This document shows positions 54,702-63,598 of a stretch of 64,000 nt of DNA, piece after piece; position 1 is the first letter of the stretch; every line of letters begins with the position of its first letter. The DNA lies in NCBI RefSeq assembly GCF_000875895.1, contig NZ_JXCF01000010.1, positions 62,001 through 126,000 of the forward strand, read 5' to 3'. A program made the translations under genes and the position numbers. The notes beneath the pieces were generated by a model that saw only the letters and a program-made list of their open reading frames with translations, was not told where the DNA came from and did no database searches. The DNA is from Staphylococcus gallinarum. Lineage in GTDB: Bacteria; Bacillota; Bacilli; Staphylococcales; Staphylococcaceae.

Positions 54702-55160
54702 ATGAAGAAATTTTTAGCTGGTTTTCTTACTTTATCTTTAGCACTTGCAGCATGTTCAAATGGTAGTGACGAAGGTAGCAAAAAGGACGAAGGTTCTGAA
54801 AAGGCAAAAACTGAAGAGAAAGCAAAAGACAAAGCTAAAGACAAAACTGAAGAATCAAAAGATAGTTCAGATAGTAAATCAAGCGATGATAGTTCAAGTA
54901 GTTCAGATAGCTCGAATAGTAAATCAAGTGACAGTAGCTCAAGCAAATCGGATGATACATCAAGTAGCCAATCAAGTGATAGTGGTTCAAGCAATTCAAG
55001 TGATGATACTTCAAGTAGCCAATCAAATGACAGTGGTTCAAGTAATTCAAGTGATGGCTCATCAAGTAGTCAATCAAGTGACAACGGTTCAAGCAATTCA
55101 GGTGACAGTTCAACAAGTAGTCAATCAAGTGATAGTGGCTCAGGTGGTACTGAATCATAA
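54702..55160 (+). CDS. Ser/Asp-rich repeat lipoprotein (short paralogue)
   Basis: The 152-residue predicted lipoprotein. The signal peptide 'MKKFLAGFLTLSLALAACSNG' has the lipobox LAAC, so Cys18 would be lipidated and anchored outside the membrane. A Lys/Glu-rich stretch (about 24-50) is followed by a low-complexity Ser/Asp/Asn/Gln tail that ends in four 17-residue repeats from residue 84. There is no folded domain. AGGAGG is 12 bp from the ATG; the frame upstream to 54642 is rejected. The next gene encodes a longer paralogue with a nearly identical signal peptide. Confidence 0.8.
   Translation: MKKFLAGFLTLSLALAACSNGSDEGSKKDEGSEKAKTEEKAKDKAKDKTEESKDSSDSKSSDDSSSSSDSSNSKSSDSSSSKSDDTSSSQSSDSGSSNSSDDTSSSQSNDSGSSNSSDGSSSSQSSDNGSSNSGDSSTSSQSSDSGSGGTES
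54951..55157 (+). repeat. 51-nt tandem repeats within the lipoprotein gene
   Basis: Four imperfect 51-nt units (54951-55001, 55002-55052, 55053-55103, 55104-55157) encode the 17-residue pattern 'DDTSSSQSSDSGSSNSS' and variants, the last slightly longer. Unit size is a multiple of three, so copy-number change keeps the frame. Confidence 0.85.
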
Positions 55161-55178
55161 TTATAGAATTGTTTAATG

Positions 55179-55214
55179 AAGTAGTTGGGGCTTATTGGCT
55201 CTAACTACTTTATC
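55179..55214 (+). terminator. Hairpin between the two lipoprotein genes
   Basis: AAGTAGTT (55179-55186) pairs with AACTACTT (55203-55210), plus inner GGGC/GCTC pairing, then TATCTT. A moderate terminator or processing site. Confidence 0.5.
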
Positions 55215-55257
55215 TTCATCAAAGTGTAAAACAATAAAGTAAAGGTGGTCTTCAATC

Positions 55258-56055
55258 ATGAAAAAACTATTAGCAGGTTTCTTAACTTTATCTCTAGCAT
55301 TAGCTGCTTGTTCAAATGGCAGTGACGATGGCAGTAAAAAGGATGACAGCTCAAAGGATAAGCAATCAACAGACGATAAGTCAAAAGATTCTAAGAGTGA
55401 TGACAAGAAGAGCAATGATAGCTCTGACAAAGACTCAAGTAAAGATTCTGACAAAGATTCTAGTAAAGATGGAAATAGTGACAGTGACAAAAATGGAGGC
55501 GCTTCTGATTCAGATAGTGCAAGTAATGATTCTGATAGTCAATCAGGGGACAATGCTTCAAACAATGATGATAATGCAAGTGAAAACAGCAATAGTAACA
55601 GTGCTGATACAAGTTCAAATGCGAATGGTGCTTCTTCAGCATCAACAGATCAAAATGGTGCTTCTTCAAATGGAGCAGCAAATAGTAATGCAAATGATTC
55701 AGCTGCATCAACAGCTAATTCTAATAATAGTGGATCACAATCACAGTATGTGGCGCCATATCAAGGACAGAATGCAGTACCAGTATCACAAAATATTGCT
55801 TCTGGAAATGTAGATTCACAGACAGCTTTACAAAGTTTACCGAATTTCCAAAATTCATTAGAGCAAGCAACTGCTGAAATTAATGCACAAAATGGACAAA
55901 ACAATCCGTACAACGATTATAGTATTGAGGGTAGCGATGGTAATTACAGCTATATCTTTAGTTTCCAAAACCAAGCACAACCGGGAACGTACTCAATTGT
56001 AACAGTTGATCAACAAGGTGTAGTGAGAATTGTGGATCCTGCATACCAACAATAA
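55258..56055 (+). CDS. Ser/Asp-rich lipoprotein with C-terminal domain (long paralogue)
   Basis: The 265-residue predicted lipoprotein: 'MKKLLAGFLTLSLALAACSNGSDDGSKKDD' gives lipobox LAAC with Cys18. Residues about 24-155 are a flexible Ser/Asp/Lys then Ser/Asn/Ala linker. Residues about 160-265 form a folded region ('YVAPYQGQNAVPVSQNIASG...TALQSLPNFQNSLEQATAEIN...YSIEGSDGNYSYIFSFQNQAQPGTYSIVTVDQQGVVRIVDPAYQQ'). I do not recognise the domain. The short upstream paralogue lacks it. AAAGGTGG precedes the ATG. A strong terminator follows. Confidence 0.82.
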   Translation: MKKLLAGFLTLSLALAACSNGSDDGSKKDDSSKDKQSTDDKSKDSKSDDKKSNDSSDKDSSKDSDKDSSKDGNSDSDKNGGASDSDSASNDSDSQSGDNASNNDDNASENSNSNSADTSSNANGASSASTDQNGASSNGAANSNANDSAASTANSNNSGSQSQYVAPYQGQNAVPVSQNIASGNVDSQTALQSLPNFQNSLEQATAEINAQNGQNNPYNDYSIEGSDGNYSYIFSFQNQAQPGTYSIVTVDQQGVVRIVDPAYQQ

Positions 56056-56097
56056 TTTGGAAGTAATAAAGTGTGAAACTTTATGTTCCCAATCATT

Positions 56098-56137
56098 AAA
56101 AAGATGGTTTCCTTTAATTAAAGGAAACCATCTTTTT
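56098..56137. terminator. Perfect bidirectional terminator
   Basis: A 40-bp perfect palindrome, AAAAAGATGGTTTCCTTTAA and its complement, with A- and T-tracts built in, separates the lipoprotein gene from the convergent glycerophosphotransferase gene. Confidence 0.93.
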
Positions 56138-56155
56138 GTATGACATAATATTTAA

Positions 56156-57844
56156 TTATGATTTTTTAATCGCTTTCTGAATCAGGTGTGATAATGTTTC
56201 GAAAGCATGATTATCTTTGTTTACAAAGGCATTATTATGAATTTCGGTCATTTGATAACTAATTAAATCATTTAATAATGCCTTTGAATCGCTATAACGT
56301 ACTGTTGCAAGTGAATGCATTACATCATCATACACACCACGTTCGTCAACATATTTTGCATGATTTGGCGTATATTGACAAACCACCTTATCAATTGTTA
56401 AAGCATCAAAGATGATGGATGAATAGTCCGTTAATACGATATCAGAAACAAGTAATAAATCCTGAATTTCAATATGACTAGGCGCTATGATTGCATTTTC
56501 TGGAACATAGTCAGATGTATCTTCAATATGTCCTTTGAAGACAACATTATATTTATTTAACAGACCATCACTAATCGGTAGTAAATCTGCATGATCTCCA
56601 ATTGCTTTCCAAGTAGGAGCATAGAGTAACATAGGCTTTTCTGGATCTAATTTTAATTCTTTCTTAATAAATGATAAGTAAGGTTGATCACTTTGTTTAT
56701 CAAGTAAATAGCGAACACGAGGGTAACCGCAATTTAATAAATTTGTTTGTTGCTGTGGGAAAGCTGTTTTAAAGTAGTCGATAATTTCCTCGCAATCACA
56801 TACAAAGTAATCTTGTTGCAACCATTTGTTGTATTTTCGCGCACGATAATTATAAATATTTAAATTTTGATAGGGTTCTGGACTATCTAAAAATAACCTT
56901 TTGATTGGTGTACCGTGCCATAATTGTATGATTGTGCCGTTTGGTTTGAGGTCATCTGGAATATAACTCTCTAATATAACAACTTGGGCCGTTTCGATTA
57001 ATGATTTTGTATTAGGATCATTTGGCTTAATAAAGTTAGGACCATTTACATCTTCTGTTACAAAATAAATCGGTAATTTATTAAAGTGCTTTGCAAAATG
57101 ATTAAATAGATAGCGCGAATTACCTCTAAAGCCATAGTCAAAACCTAAAAAGACGATGTGATTTTGTAACTTTGAACGATCTTTTGTATAGATATAACTT
57201 TGGGCATGGTGCTTATTAATGGAATGTTGCTGAATTGGATTGAATATCCAATGTGGTAATTTAAAATTAAAAGAATTTAATAATTTATCGGTAAATCTCA
57301 TATCCTCTGGTGCTAACGTAGCGTTCCCTTTGAAAGGTGCTTTATGCTCATGCAGATATGCTAATTTATTTAAATTGAAAGCTGTGGTGTTTAATGGTTC
57401 AAAATGATGCACAATTTCCCACACAGAATCACTTGTCTTAAATCCTTTTTTAAAATCAAATACGACATGACTATCAGTAGCCACATCTTCTTGTAGCAAT
57501 GATAATAAGGCCAAATCAAATATTTTGGTAATAGTATACTGCTGCAATAGTTTTAAGCTCGTTTCAATATGAAATATTACATTTGGATAATGATTAATAT
57601 TTTCTATCCAATCATTAAAATTTATCATTGATTTACCAAAATAATGGCAGTCATTTATATATTGTTGATTCACTGTATAGTCAGCAACAATTGTACAAGG
57701 CTTGAGTTCAACAGCTTTAAACATATTCTTATATAATTTAATATTTTTGTTTACGACTACAAAATGAGTGTAGCCTTCTTGTAATGACTTATTTAATTGT
57801 TGTTCTGATAAGTCCCACGTTTCAAGTTCAAATTGTTTTATCAT
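56156..57844 (-). CDS. CDP-glycerol glycerophosphotransferase family protein (TagF/TarF-like)
   Basis: The 562-residue protein has a C-terminal glycerophosphotransferase domain (about 230-560) with 'IIQLWHGTPIKRLFLDSPE', 'LLYAPTWKAIGDH', 'VVFKGHIEDTSDY' and 'DYSSIIFDALTIDKVVCQY', where the two His residues are the catalytic candidates. The N-terminal third is family-variable. It should transfer glycerol phosphate from CDP-glycerol to a wall polymer, but it lies outside the main tar cluster, so the acceptor is unknown. The ATG is preceded by AGAGGGAT. Confidence 0.87.
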   Translation of the reverse strand: MIKQFELETWDLSEQQLNKSLQEGYTHFVVVNKNIKLYKNMFKAVELKPCTIVADYTVNQQYINDCHYFGKSMINFNDWIENINHYPNVIFHIETSLKLLQQYTITKIFDLALLSLLQEDVATDSHVVFDFKKGFKTSDSVWEIVHHFEPLNTTAFNLNKLAYLHEHKAPFKGNATLAPEDMRFTDKLLNSFNFKLPHWIFNPIQQHSINKHHAQSYIYTKDRSKLQNHIVFLGFDYGFRGNSRYLFNHFAKHFNKLPIYFVTEDVNGPNFIKPNDPNTKSLIETAQVVILESYIPDDLKPNGTIIQLWHGTPIKRLFLDSPEPYQNLNIYNYRARKYNKWLQQDYFVCDCEEIIDYFKTAFPQQQTNLLNCGYPRVRYLLDKQSDQPYLSFIKKELKLDPEKPMLLYAPTWKAIGDHADLLPISDGLLNKYNVVFKGHIEDTSDYVPENAIIAPSHIEIQDLLLVSDIVLTDYSSIIFDALTIDKVVCQYTPNHAKYVDERGVYDDVMHSLATVRYSDSKALLNDLISYQMTEIHNNAFVNKDNHAFETLSHLIQKAIKKS

Positions 57845-58038
57845 GTTAAATCCCTCTGCATAAATGTTATTGAGCTTATTTTACCATGTAGCACAAATTA
57901 GATAAAATCATCCCCTTAAAAACAAGTAGAAAATAAGTGTTATGGAACAAAATATAAGATTATATGTTGATTTTTAAAGATGCTTTTGCATTGTCTAAAA
58001 TAGTTGGTAAAAAACTATTTAAAAATTTAAAAAAACAG

Positions 58039-58088
58039 TTGTATTCATTGAAAGTCATGTTATAATAAACTTGTGAAAAAAATCACAA
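58039..58088 (+). promoter_or_regulatory. lctP promoter with Rex box
   Basis: TTGTAT (58039-58044) and TATAAT (58061-58066) form a promoter with a 16-bp spacer. TTGTGAAAAAAATCACAA (58071-58088) is a perfect match to the Rex consensus TTGTGA-N6-TCACAA overlapping the start site, so Rex would repress lctP unless NADH is high. The rest of 57845-58149 has no gene. Confidence 0.88.
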
Positions 58089-58149
58089 ACAAAACTAAAA
58101 CAACTGCTAGCTAAGTTTTAAACTATAGAGAAAGAAGAAGTGAGTCAAA

Positions 58150-59751
58150 ATGTTTGTAGAAAGTTTTAACCCGTTTAATAACGTTATATTATCAAGTATT
58201 ATAGCAGCAATTCCTATTGTCTTATTTTTATTATGTTTAACTGTTTTTAAAATGAAAGGTATTTACGCAGCGATTACTACAGTCATAGTGACATTAGTTA
58301 TTGCAATTGGCTTATTTAAATTACCGATACCTATAGCATCAGGTGCAATGATTGAAGGTGTTTATCAAGGTATTATTCCGATCGGTTATATTGTTATCAT
58401 GGCAGTATTACTTTATAAAATCACAAATGAGAGTGGGCAATTTAAGACAATTCAAGATAGTATTGCCAATATCTCTCAAGATCAACGTATACAAATCTTA
58501 CTAATTGCCTTTGCATTTAATGGATTTTTAGAAGGCGCAGCTGGATTTGGTGTTCCAATTGCAATTTGTGCATTACTCTTAACACAACTCGGTTTCCAAC
58601 CATTAAAAGCAGCAATGTTATGTTTAATTGCGAATGCTTCAGCAGGTGCATTCGGTGCGATTGGTATACCAGTACAAATCATTGATACATTGAATTTATC
58701 TGGAAACGTAACAAGTATGCAAGTTTCACAGATTTCTGTATTAACATTGGCTATTGTAAATATGTTTATTCCATTTTTATTAATCTGGATAGTAGATGGT
58801 TTTAAAGGTGTCAAAGAAACGTTACCAGCAATTTTAGTTGTTGGCATTAGCTATACAATTACGCAAGCAGCAATTACTGTGTTTATTGGACCAGAATTAG
58901 CAGACATTATTCCACCATTAGTTGCGATGGTTTCATTAGCGCTATTTTCTAAAAAATTCCAACCTAAACACATCTTTAGAATTCAAAGTGATGTGGCACC
59001 AACTATGCCAACGAAACATAGTGTTAAAGCGATTGCTTATGCATGGAGTCCATTCTATATTTTAACAATTATCGTTATGATTTGGAGTTCACCGCAATTT
59101 AAAGCATTATTCCTTCCTGGAGGTGCATTATCTTCACTTGTTGCCAATATTACAATTCCAGGCACATATAGTGATATAGCAAAGAAAAGTATTATTTTGC
59201 CATTTAACTTTATTGGCCAAACAGGTACTGCAATTTTACTAGTTATTATCATTACGGTTTTAATGTCTAAAAACGTGCACTTCAAAGATGCAATTCGCCT
59301 ATTTAAAGTAACATTTTTAGAGTTGTGGTTATCTATTCTTACAATTTGTTTTATTTTAATAATATCTAAATTAATGACATATGCTGGATTAAGTATGGCT
59401 TTAGGAGAAAGTATTGCGAAGACAGGTGCGATGTTCCCATTATTATCACCAATACTTGGCTGGTTAGGTGTATTTATGACTGGTTCAGTTGTTAACAACA
59501 ACTCACTCTTTGCACCAATTCAAGCTTCAGTAGCACAGAATATAGGAACAAACGGTGCGTTGTTAGTATCTGCAAATACAGTTGGTGGTGTTGCAGCTAA
59601 ATTAATTTCACCACAATCCATTGCAATTGCGACAGCTTCTGTTAAAGAGGTAGGTAAAGAATCAGAATTATTGAAAATGACATTGAAATACAGTGTTGCG
59701 ATGTTAATCTTTATCTGCGTATGGACATATATATTAAATTTATTCTTATAA
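58150..59751 (+). CDS. lctP: L-lactate permease
   Basis: The 533-residue LctP-family transporter has about 13 hydrophobic segments and the family stretches 'FNGFLEGAAGFGVPIAICALLL', 'GAFGAIGIPVQIIDTLNLSG', 'FNFIGQTGTAIL' and 'GSVVNNNSLFAPIQASVAQNIGT'. It moves lactate with protons, exporting it during fermentation or importing it later. The neighbours mqo and a CDP-glycerol transferase match the S. aureus order. The GAAAGAAG-type ribosome binding site is weak. Rex-controlled. Confidence 0.94.
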   Translation: MFVESFNPFNNVILSSIIAAIPIVLFLLCLTVFKMKGIYAAITTVIVTLVIAIGLFKLPIPIASGAMIEGVYQGIIPIGYIVIMAVLLYKITNESGQFKTIQDSIANISQDQRIQILLIAFAFNGFLEGAAGFGVPIAICALLLTQLGFQPLKAAMLCLIANASAGAFGAIGIPVQIIDTLNLSGNVTSMQVSQISVLTLAIVNMFIPFLLIWIVDGFKGVKETLPAILVVGISYTITQAAITVFIGPELADIIPPLVAMVSLALFSKKFQPKHIFRIQSDVAPTMPTKHSVKAIAYAWSPFYILTIIVMIWSSPQFKALFLPGGALSSLVANITIPGTYSDIAKKSIILPFNFIGQTGTAILLVIIITVLMSKNVHFKDAIRLFKVTFLELWLSILTICFILIISKLMTYAGLSMALGESIAKTGAMFPLLSPILGWLGVFMTGSVVNNNSLFAPIQASVAQNIGTNGALLVSANTVGGVAAKLISPQSIAIATASVKEVGKESELLKMTLKYSVAMLIFICVWTYILNLFL

Positions 59752-59862
59752 TGAAATGTAATACCACAAGTGATTGCTAACGTTTAATAAAACAAAAGCA
59801 TTTATAAATGCAGATTAAGAAAATAAAATAAGACCAACGGAATGTTGTATTTTTGAAAATAT

Positions 59863-59925
59863 ACAAGACACTTCGCAAATTCAGTCGTATGGATGAGAAT
59901 TTAACGAAGTGTCTTGTTTTGTTTT
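59863..59925 (+). terminator. Terminator of lctP
   Basis: ACAAGACACTTCG (59863-59875) pairs with CGAAGTGTCTTGT (59905-59917), then TTTGTTTT. In the rest of 59752-60132, AATAGTGAA/TTCACTATT (60063-60071 / 60082-60090) is a smaller hairpin that may end the minus-strand glycosyltransferase gene. Confidence 0.82.
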
Positions 59926-60132
59926 CAAGATTGAATTGATTGGATTAATGATTATGTCTTAAGAGATAAAACCTCATTCACTATAACATTCAAGGTATTA
60001 GCATGCTGTTAAAATATAGCATTGGTCACATGACTTACATTAAAGAACATAGTTGAATAAACGAATAGTGAAACAAGTATGATTCACTATTTTATTATAG
60101 TTTATAGCAAAAACGAACCTATGAAAATAACA

Positions 60133-61284
60133 TTAATGGGAGTTGAGCATTTTTAAGAAATCGTTGTAGATAGCTTGTGGTGTATATTGTTCAACTGTCT
60201 TATGAGCATTTTTTAAAATAACGTGCTCTTTAAACTCTTGATTAATTAAACGACGTAATTTATTAGAAAGTGCTTCGATATTACCATGTTCGATTAAATA
60301 ACCATTGATATTATTTTCAATAATTGAATCTGGACCAGTATTGCCATCAAAACTAACCACAATATTACTTTGATTCATTGCTTCTAAAATCACCATACCG
60401 AAACCTTCATTTCTAGAAGGGATAACAGTAATTTCACTCATAGCCAATTTATTATTTAGTTCTTGTGTTGACCCTTGTAACTTAATAATATCAGTCATAG
60501 CATATGTGTTTATTTGTTTCTGTAAACTACTGCGTTCTTGACCTTCTCCATATATAAAGACTTGATAGCCGAACTGTCGAATTGTATGTTGAATTGGATT
60601 GATACTATCGATAAGTAAATCAAATCCCTTTTCATATTCTAGACGACCTGCTGCAGTGATGATTTTTGATTTTGAAGTGTATAGCCTTGGTTCATCAATA
60701 ATATTAGGAACAACGAATACTGGTGTTTGTAATCTTGATTGGTATTTTTCACGATCAATGGTTGTCAAAGTCGTAACTTTATCTAGGTTTTTGTAAGCAG
60801 ATATAATTTCAAGTTGATATGGCTCAGGATGAGCATCAAAATTCATGTGTTCCATACCAATAGTCTCTATGTGTGTAGGAACATGTTGGGCTATTAAGAT
60901 ATTAAAACTAGCACGTGTACCTATGATGACGTCTGTATCAACATGCTTTAATGCGTGAATCATTTTTTTCTCAATATAATGTGAAAACTGATTTAGACCA
61001 GGTTCAAACTTTGATAATTCCTTCGGTTTAGTAAATGAGGTATATTTATTTATTCGATTGAAAATAATATCCCATAAATTTGATAGTCTAAGTTGATAAT
61101 TAATTAAGGGTTTAATCTTAATCGACTCATGAAGTTGAAAATAAGGATAATCGTTCGATTTAAATACAGAAATGATTGTCACTTGGTGTCCTTTTTCAGC
61201 TAAAGTATTGGCCAATTGTGAAATAGACTTTACTGTACCACCCATTGCATAAACATTATGCATAAAAAAAGTGATTGATTTCAT
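60133..61284 (-). CDS. GT4-family glycosyltransferase
   Basis: The 383-residue GT-B fold enzyme: N-terminal 'MHNVYAMGGTVKSISQLANTLAEKGHQVTIISV' and C-terminal nucleotide-sugar domain with 'AAGRLEYEKGFDLLIDSI', 'IYGEGQERSSLQKQI' and the E-x7-E motif in 'PSRNEGFGMVILEAMNQSN'. It resembles poly(glycerol-phosphate) glucosyltransferases of the TagE/GtfA type, so wall polymer or protein glycosylation is likely but unproven. The GGGGG ribosome binding site supports ATG 61284 over the upstream alternative starts. Confidence 0.85.
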   Translation of the reverse strand: MKSITFFMHNVYAMGGTVKSISQLANTLAEKGHQVTIISVFKSNDYPYFQLHESIKIKPLINYQLRLSNLWDIIFNRINKYTSFTKPKELSKFEPGLNQFSHYIEKKMIHALKHVDTDVIIGTRASFNILIAQHVPTHIETIGMEHMNFDAHPEPYQLEIISAYKNLDKVTTLTTIDREKYQSRLQTPVFVVPNIIDEPRLYTSKSKIITAAGRLEYEKGFDLLIDSINPIQHTIRQFGYQVFIYGEGQERSSLQKQINTYAMTDIIKLQGSTQELNNKLAMSEITVIPSRNEGFGMVILEAMNQSNIVVSFDGNTGPDSIIENNINGYLIEHGNIEALSNKLRRLINQEFKEHVILKNAHKTVEQYTPQAIYNDFLKMLNSH

Positions 61285-61812
61285 CAGAAAAACCCCCAAA
61301 AGTTACTTGTCATAAATTAAAATTAATTATAGCATGAATTACATTTTAAAATGAATTAAGTCGTAGTTGGAAATGAGATTTGTTTATTAGAGAAGGGATA
61401 TATGTTGCATTTTTACACTTGGATAGGGTTAATGTTAAAAATTGAGATTATAATCAGTTTGAATTTCAACAAAAATTTCTGTGAATTTAAGTGGATTTAA
61501 ATAGTGAAAAAGTGCATGATGACAGTGTTTAATGTATTTTTATTCATATTCTTTAGTTTACACTTATCAACAAAAATTGTGTAGAATTTCCGAAATCTCT
61601 TTTTTCATTCGACAATTACGTATATAATTAGAAGAGTATGGAAGAGAATATCGTATAGCGATGTTCTTTTTATTATATATAATAACGAAATGTGCTTTTT
61701 TATTTTTTATCTATAGAAAACGCTTTATTCAGCTAGTGGAAGTGTTTGTTTTCTAAGTTTTAGAAATAGATAACGTTCTATAATCATATATAAAAGGGGG
61801 ACTGTGTTTGTT
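61285..61812. other. Intergenic region upstream of mqo
   Basis: This divergent region of about 530 bp holds no gene. AGAAAACGCTTTAT at 61715-61728 is a weak cre-like match (11 of 14). A -35/-10 pair for mqo could not be assigned with confidence. Confidence 0.4.
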
Positions 61813-63291
61813 ATGAGTACAATACATAGCAAAACAGATGTCATCTTAATTGGTGGCGGAATTATGAGTGCAACATTAGGAACTTTATTAAAAGAACTAG
61901 CACCTGAAAAAGAAATTAAGATGTTTGAAAGATTGTCTACACCAGCAGAAGAAAGCACAAATGCATGGAATAATGCGGGCACGGGTCATTCTGCGTTATG
62001 CGAATTGAACTATACAAAAGAAAACAAAGATGGATCTATAGATATTGAAAAAGCGATAAAAATAAATGAGCAATTCCAAATTTCAAAACAATTTTGGAGC
62101 CATCTCGTTAAAAAGGGTCAACTTGATCATCCAGAATCATTTATCAAACCGGTACCACATATGAGTTTTGTACAAGGTGTTAAGAATGTTGATTTCTTAA
62201 AAAGACGTGTTAAACAATTAAATAAAAATGTGTTGTTTAGCAATATGGAAATTACAGATAATAAAGAAAAAATTGCTGAATGGACACCACTTATCATGGA
62301 AGGTCGTACGTCACATGTTCCTATGGCAATTACATATGATAAAACAGGTACAGATGTAAACTTCAGTGCGTTGACTAAAAAATTATTCGATAATTTAGCT
62401 GATAAACAAGTTGAATTAAATTATAAACATCAAGTTGAAGATTTAAAGCAACGTAAAGATGGTGTATGGGAAGTTAAAGTGAAAGACTTAACTTCAAATG
62501 AAGTTAAAATATATGAAAGTGACTTTGTCTTTATAGGTGCAGGTGGAGCAAGTCTACCATTATTACAAAAAACAGGTATAAAAGAATCTAAACATGTCGG
62601 CGGCTTCCCTGTAAGTGGCTTATTCTTAGTTTGTAGAGATGAAGCGATTACTAAGAAACACTTAGCGAAGGTTTATGGTAAAGCTTCTGTTGGTGCGCCA
62701 CCGATGTCAGTGCCACATTTAGATACACGTTATATTGATGGCAAGAGAACACTATTATTTGGCCCGTTTGCTGGTTTCTCACCTAAATTCTTAAAGACGG
62801 GTTCTAATATGGATTTAATTAAGTCTGTTAAACCAAATAATATTATTACAATGTTATCTGCGGGTGTGAAAGAAATTAATTTAACGAAATATTTAATTTC
62901 GCAATTAACGTTATCAAATGAAGAACGTATGGAAGATTTAAGAACGTTTGTACCAAATGCCAAAAGTGAAGATTGGGAAGTAGTTGTTGCTGGACAACGT
63001 GTTCAAGTGATTAAGGATACAGAATCTGGTAAGGGTACTTTACAATTTGGTACTGAAGTAATCACATCAGAAGATGGATCACTATCAGCATTATTAGGTG
63101 CATCGCCAGGTGCGTCTACTGCTGTAGATATAATGTTAGATTTATTGAAACGCTGTTATAAGGATGAATTTTCAAATTGGGAAGGTAAAATTAAAGAAAT
63201 TATACCTTCATTTGGACAAAGATTATCAGAAAATGAAGCCTTATATCGACAAGTTAATGAAGAAATTAAGCAGAATTTAAAAATTGATTAA
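61813..63291 (+). CDS. mqo: Malate:quinone oxidoreductase
   Basis: The 492-residue peripheral membrane flavoenzyme oxidises L-malate to oxaloacetate and passes electrons to menaquinone. The N-terminal FAD loop '[28 protein letters not shown]', then '[17 protein letters not shown]', '[15 protein letters not shown]' and '[17 protein letters not shown]' are diagnostic. AAAGGGGG at 61793-61800 best serves ATG 61813 (12 bp); GTG 61804 is very close to it. Staphylococci often carry two mqo genes; this is the one beside lctP. Confidence 0.95.
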   Translation: MSTIHSKTDVILIGGGIMSATLGTLLKELAPEKEIKMFERLSTPAEESTNAWNNAGTGHSALCELNYTKENKDGSIDIEKAIKINEQFQISKQFWSHLVKKGQLDHPESFIKPVPHMSFVQGVKNVDFLKRRVKQLNKNVLFSNMEITDNKEKIAEWTPLIMEGRTSHVPMAITYDKTGTDVNFSALTKKLFDNLADKQVELNYKHQVEDLKQRKDGVWEVKVKDLTSNEVKIYESDFVFIGAGGASLPLLQKTGIKESKHVGGFPVSGLFLVCRDEAITKKHLAKVYGKASVGAPPMSVPHLDTRYIDGKRTLLFGPFAGFSPKFLKTGSNMDLIKSVKPNNIITMLSAGVKEINLTKYLISQLTLSNEERMEDLRTFVPNAKSEDWEVVVAGQRVQVIKDTESGKGTLQFGTEVITSEDGSLSALLGASPGASTAVDIMLDLLKRCYKDEFSNWEGKIKEIIPSFGQRLSENEALYRQVNEEIKQNLKID

Positions 63292-63376
63292 TAACTATGA
63301 GTTTGTCACAGTGTTAATAACAACTGATGGCACTTGTATAGCTGATAAGTATATGAGTTTGGGAGATAAATCCTAG

Positions 63377-63416
63377 AAAAAACCAGTAAATGAGATATTC
63401 ATTTACTGGTTTTTTT
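63377..63416. terminator. Bidirectional terminator
   Basis: AAAAAACCAGTAAATGA and TCATTTACTGGTTTTTT pair perfectly over 17 bp with A/T-tracts included, ending mqo and possibly the convergent kinase transcript. The rest of 63292-63598 holds no gene. Confidence 0.9.
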
Positions 63417-63598
63417 CGTTTACAATATTATGTTTTACTAACTCGCTATCTTTAGGTAAGGTGGCAACATATCAGATTTAATCTACAACAATTAAGGCTT
63501 GTTAAGTAGTTTCTTCTATAAATATTTGACCTAACTTAAATATTTATAGGAATACGCTCAAAATAAGAAAATTTGTAAGTTTGTATAACATAATTAAT

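Noticed and set aside
54951..55157. CRISPR-like array
   Set aside because: The 51-nt units are contiguous coding repeats with no spacers. No CRISPR array or cas gene was seen anywhere in the window.
54653..55490. Several Leu/His/Val-rich open frames on both strands across the lipoprotein genes
   Set aside because: They are shadows of Ser/Asp low-complexity coding sequence, have no ribosome binding sites and give biased nonsense compositions.
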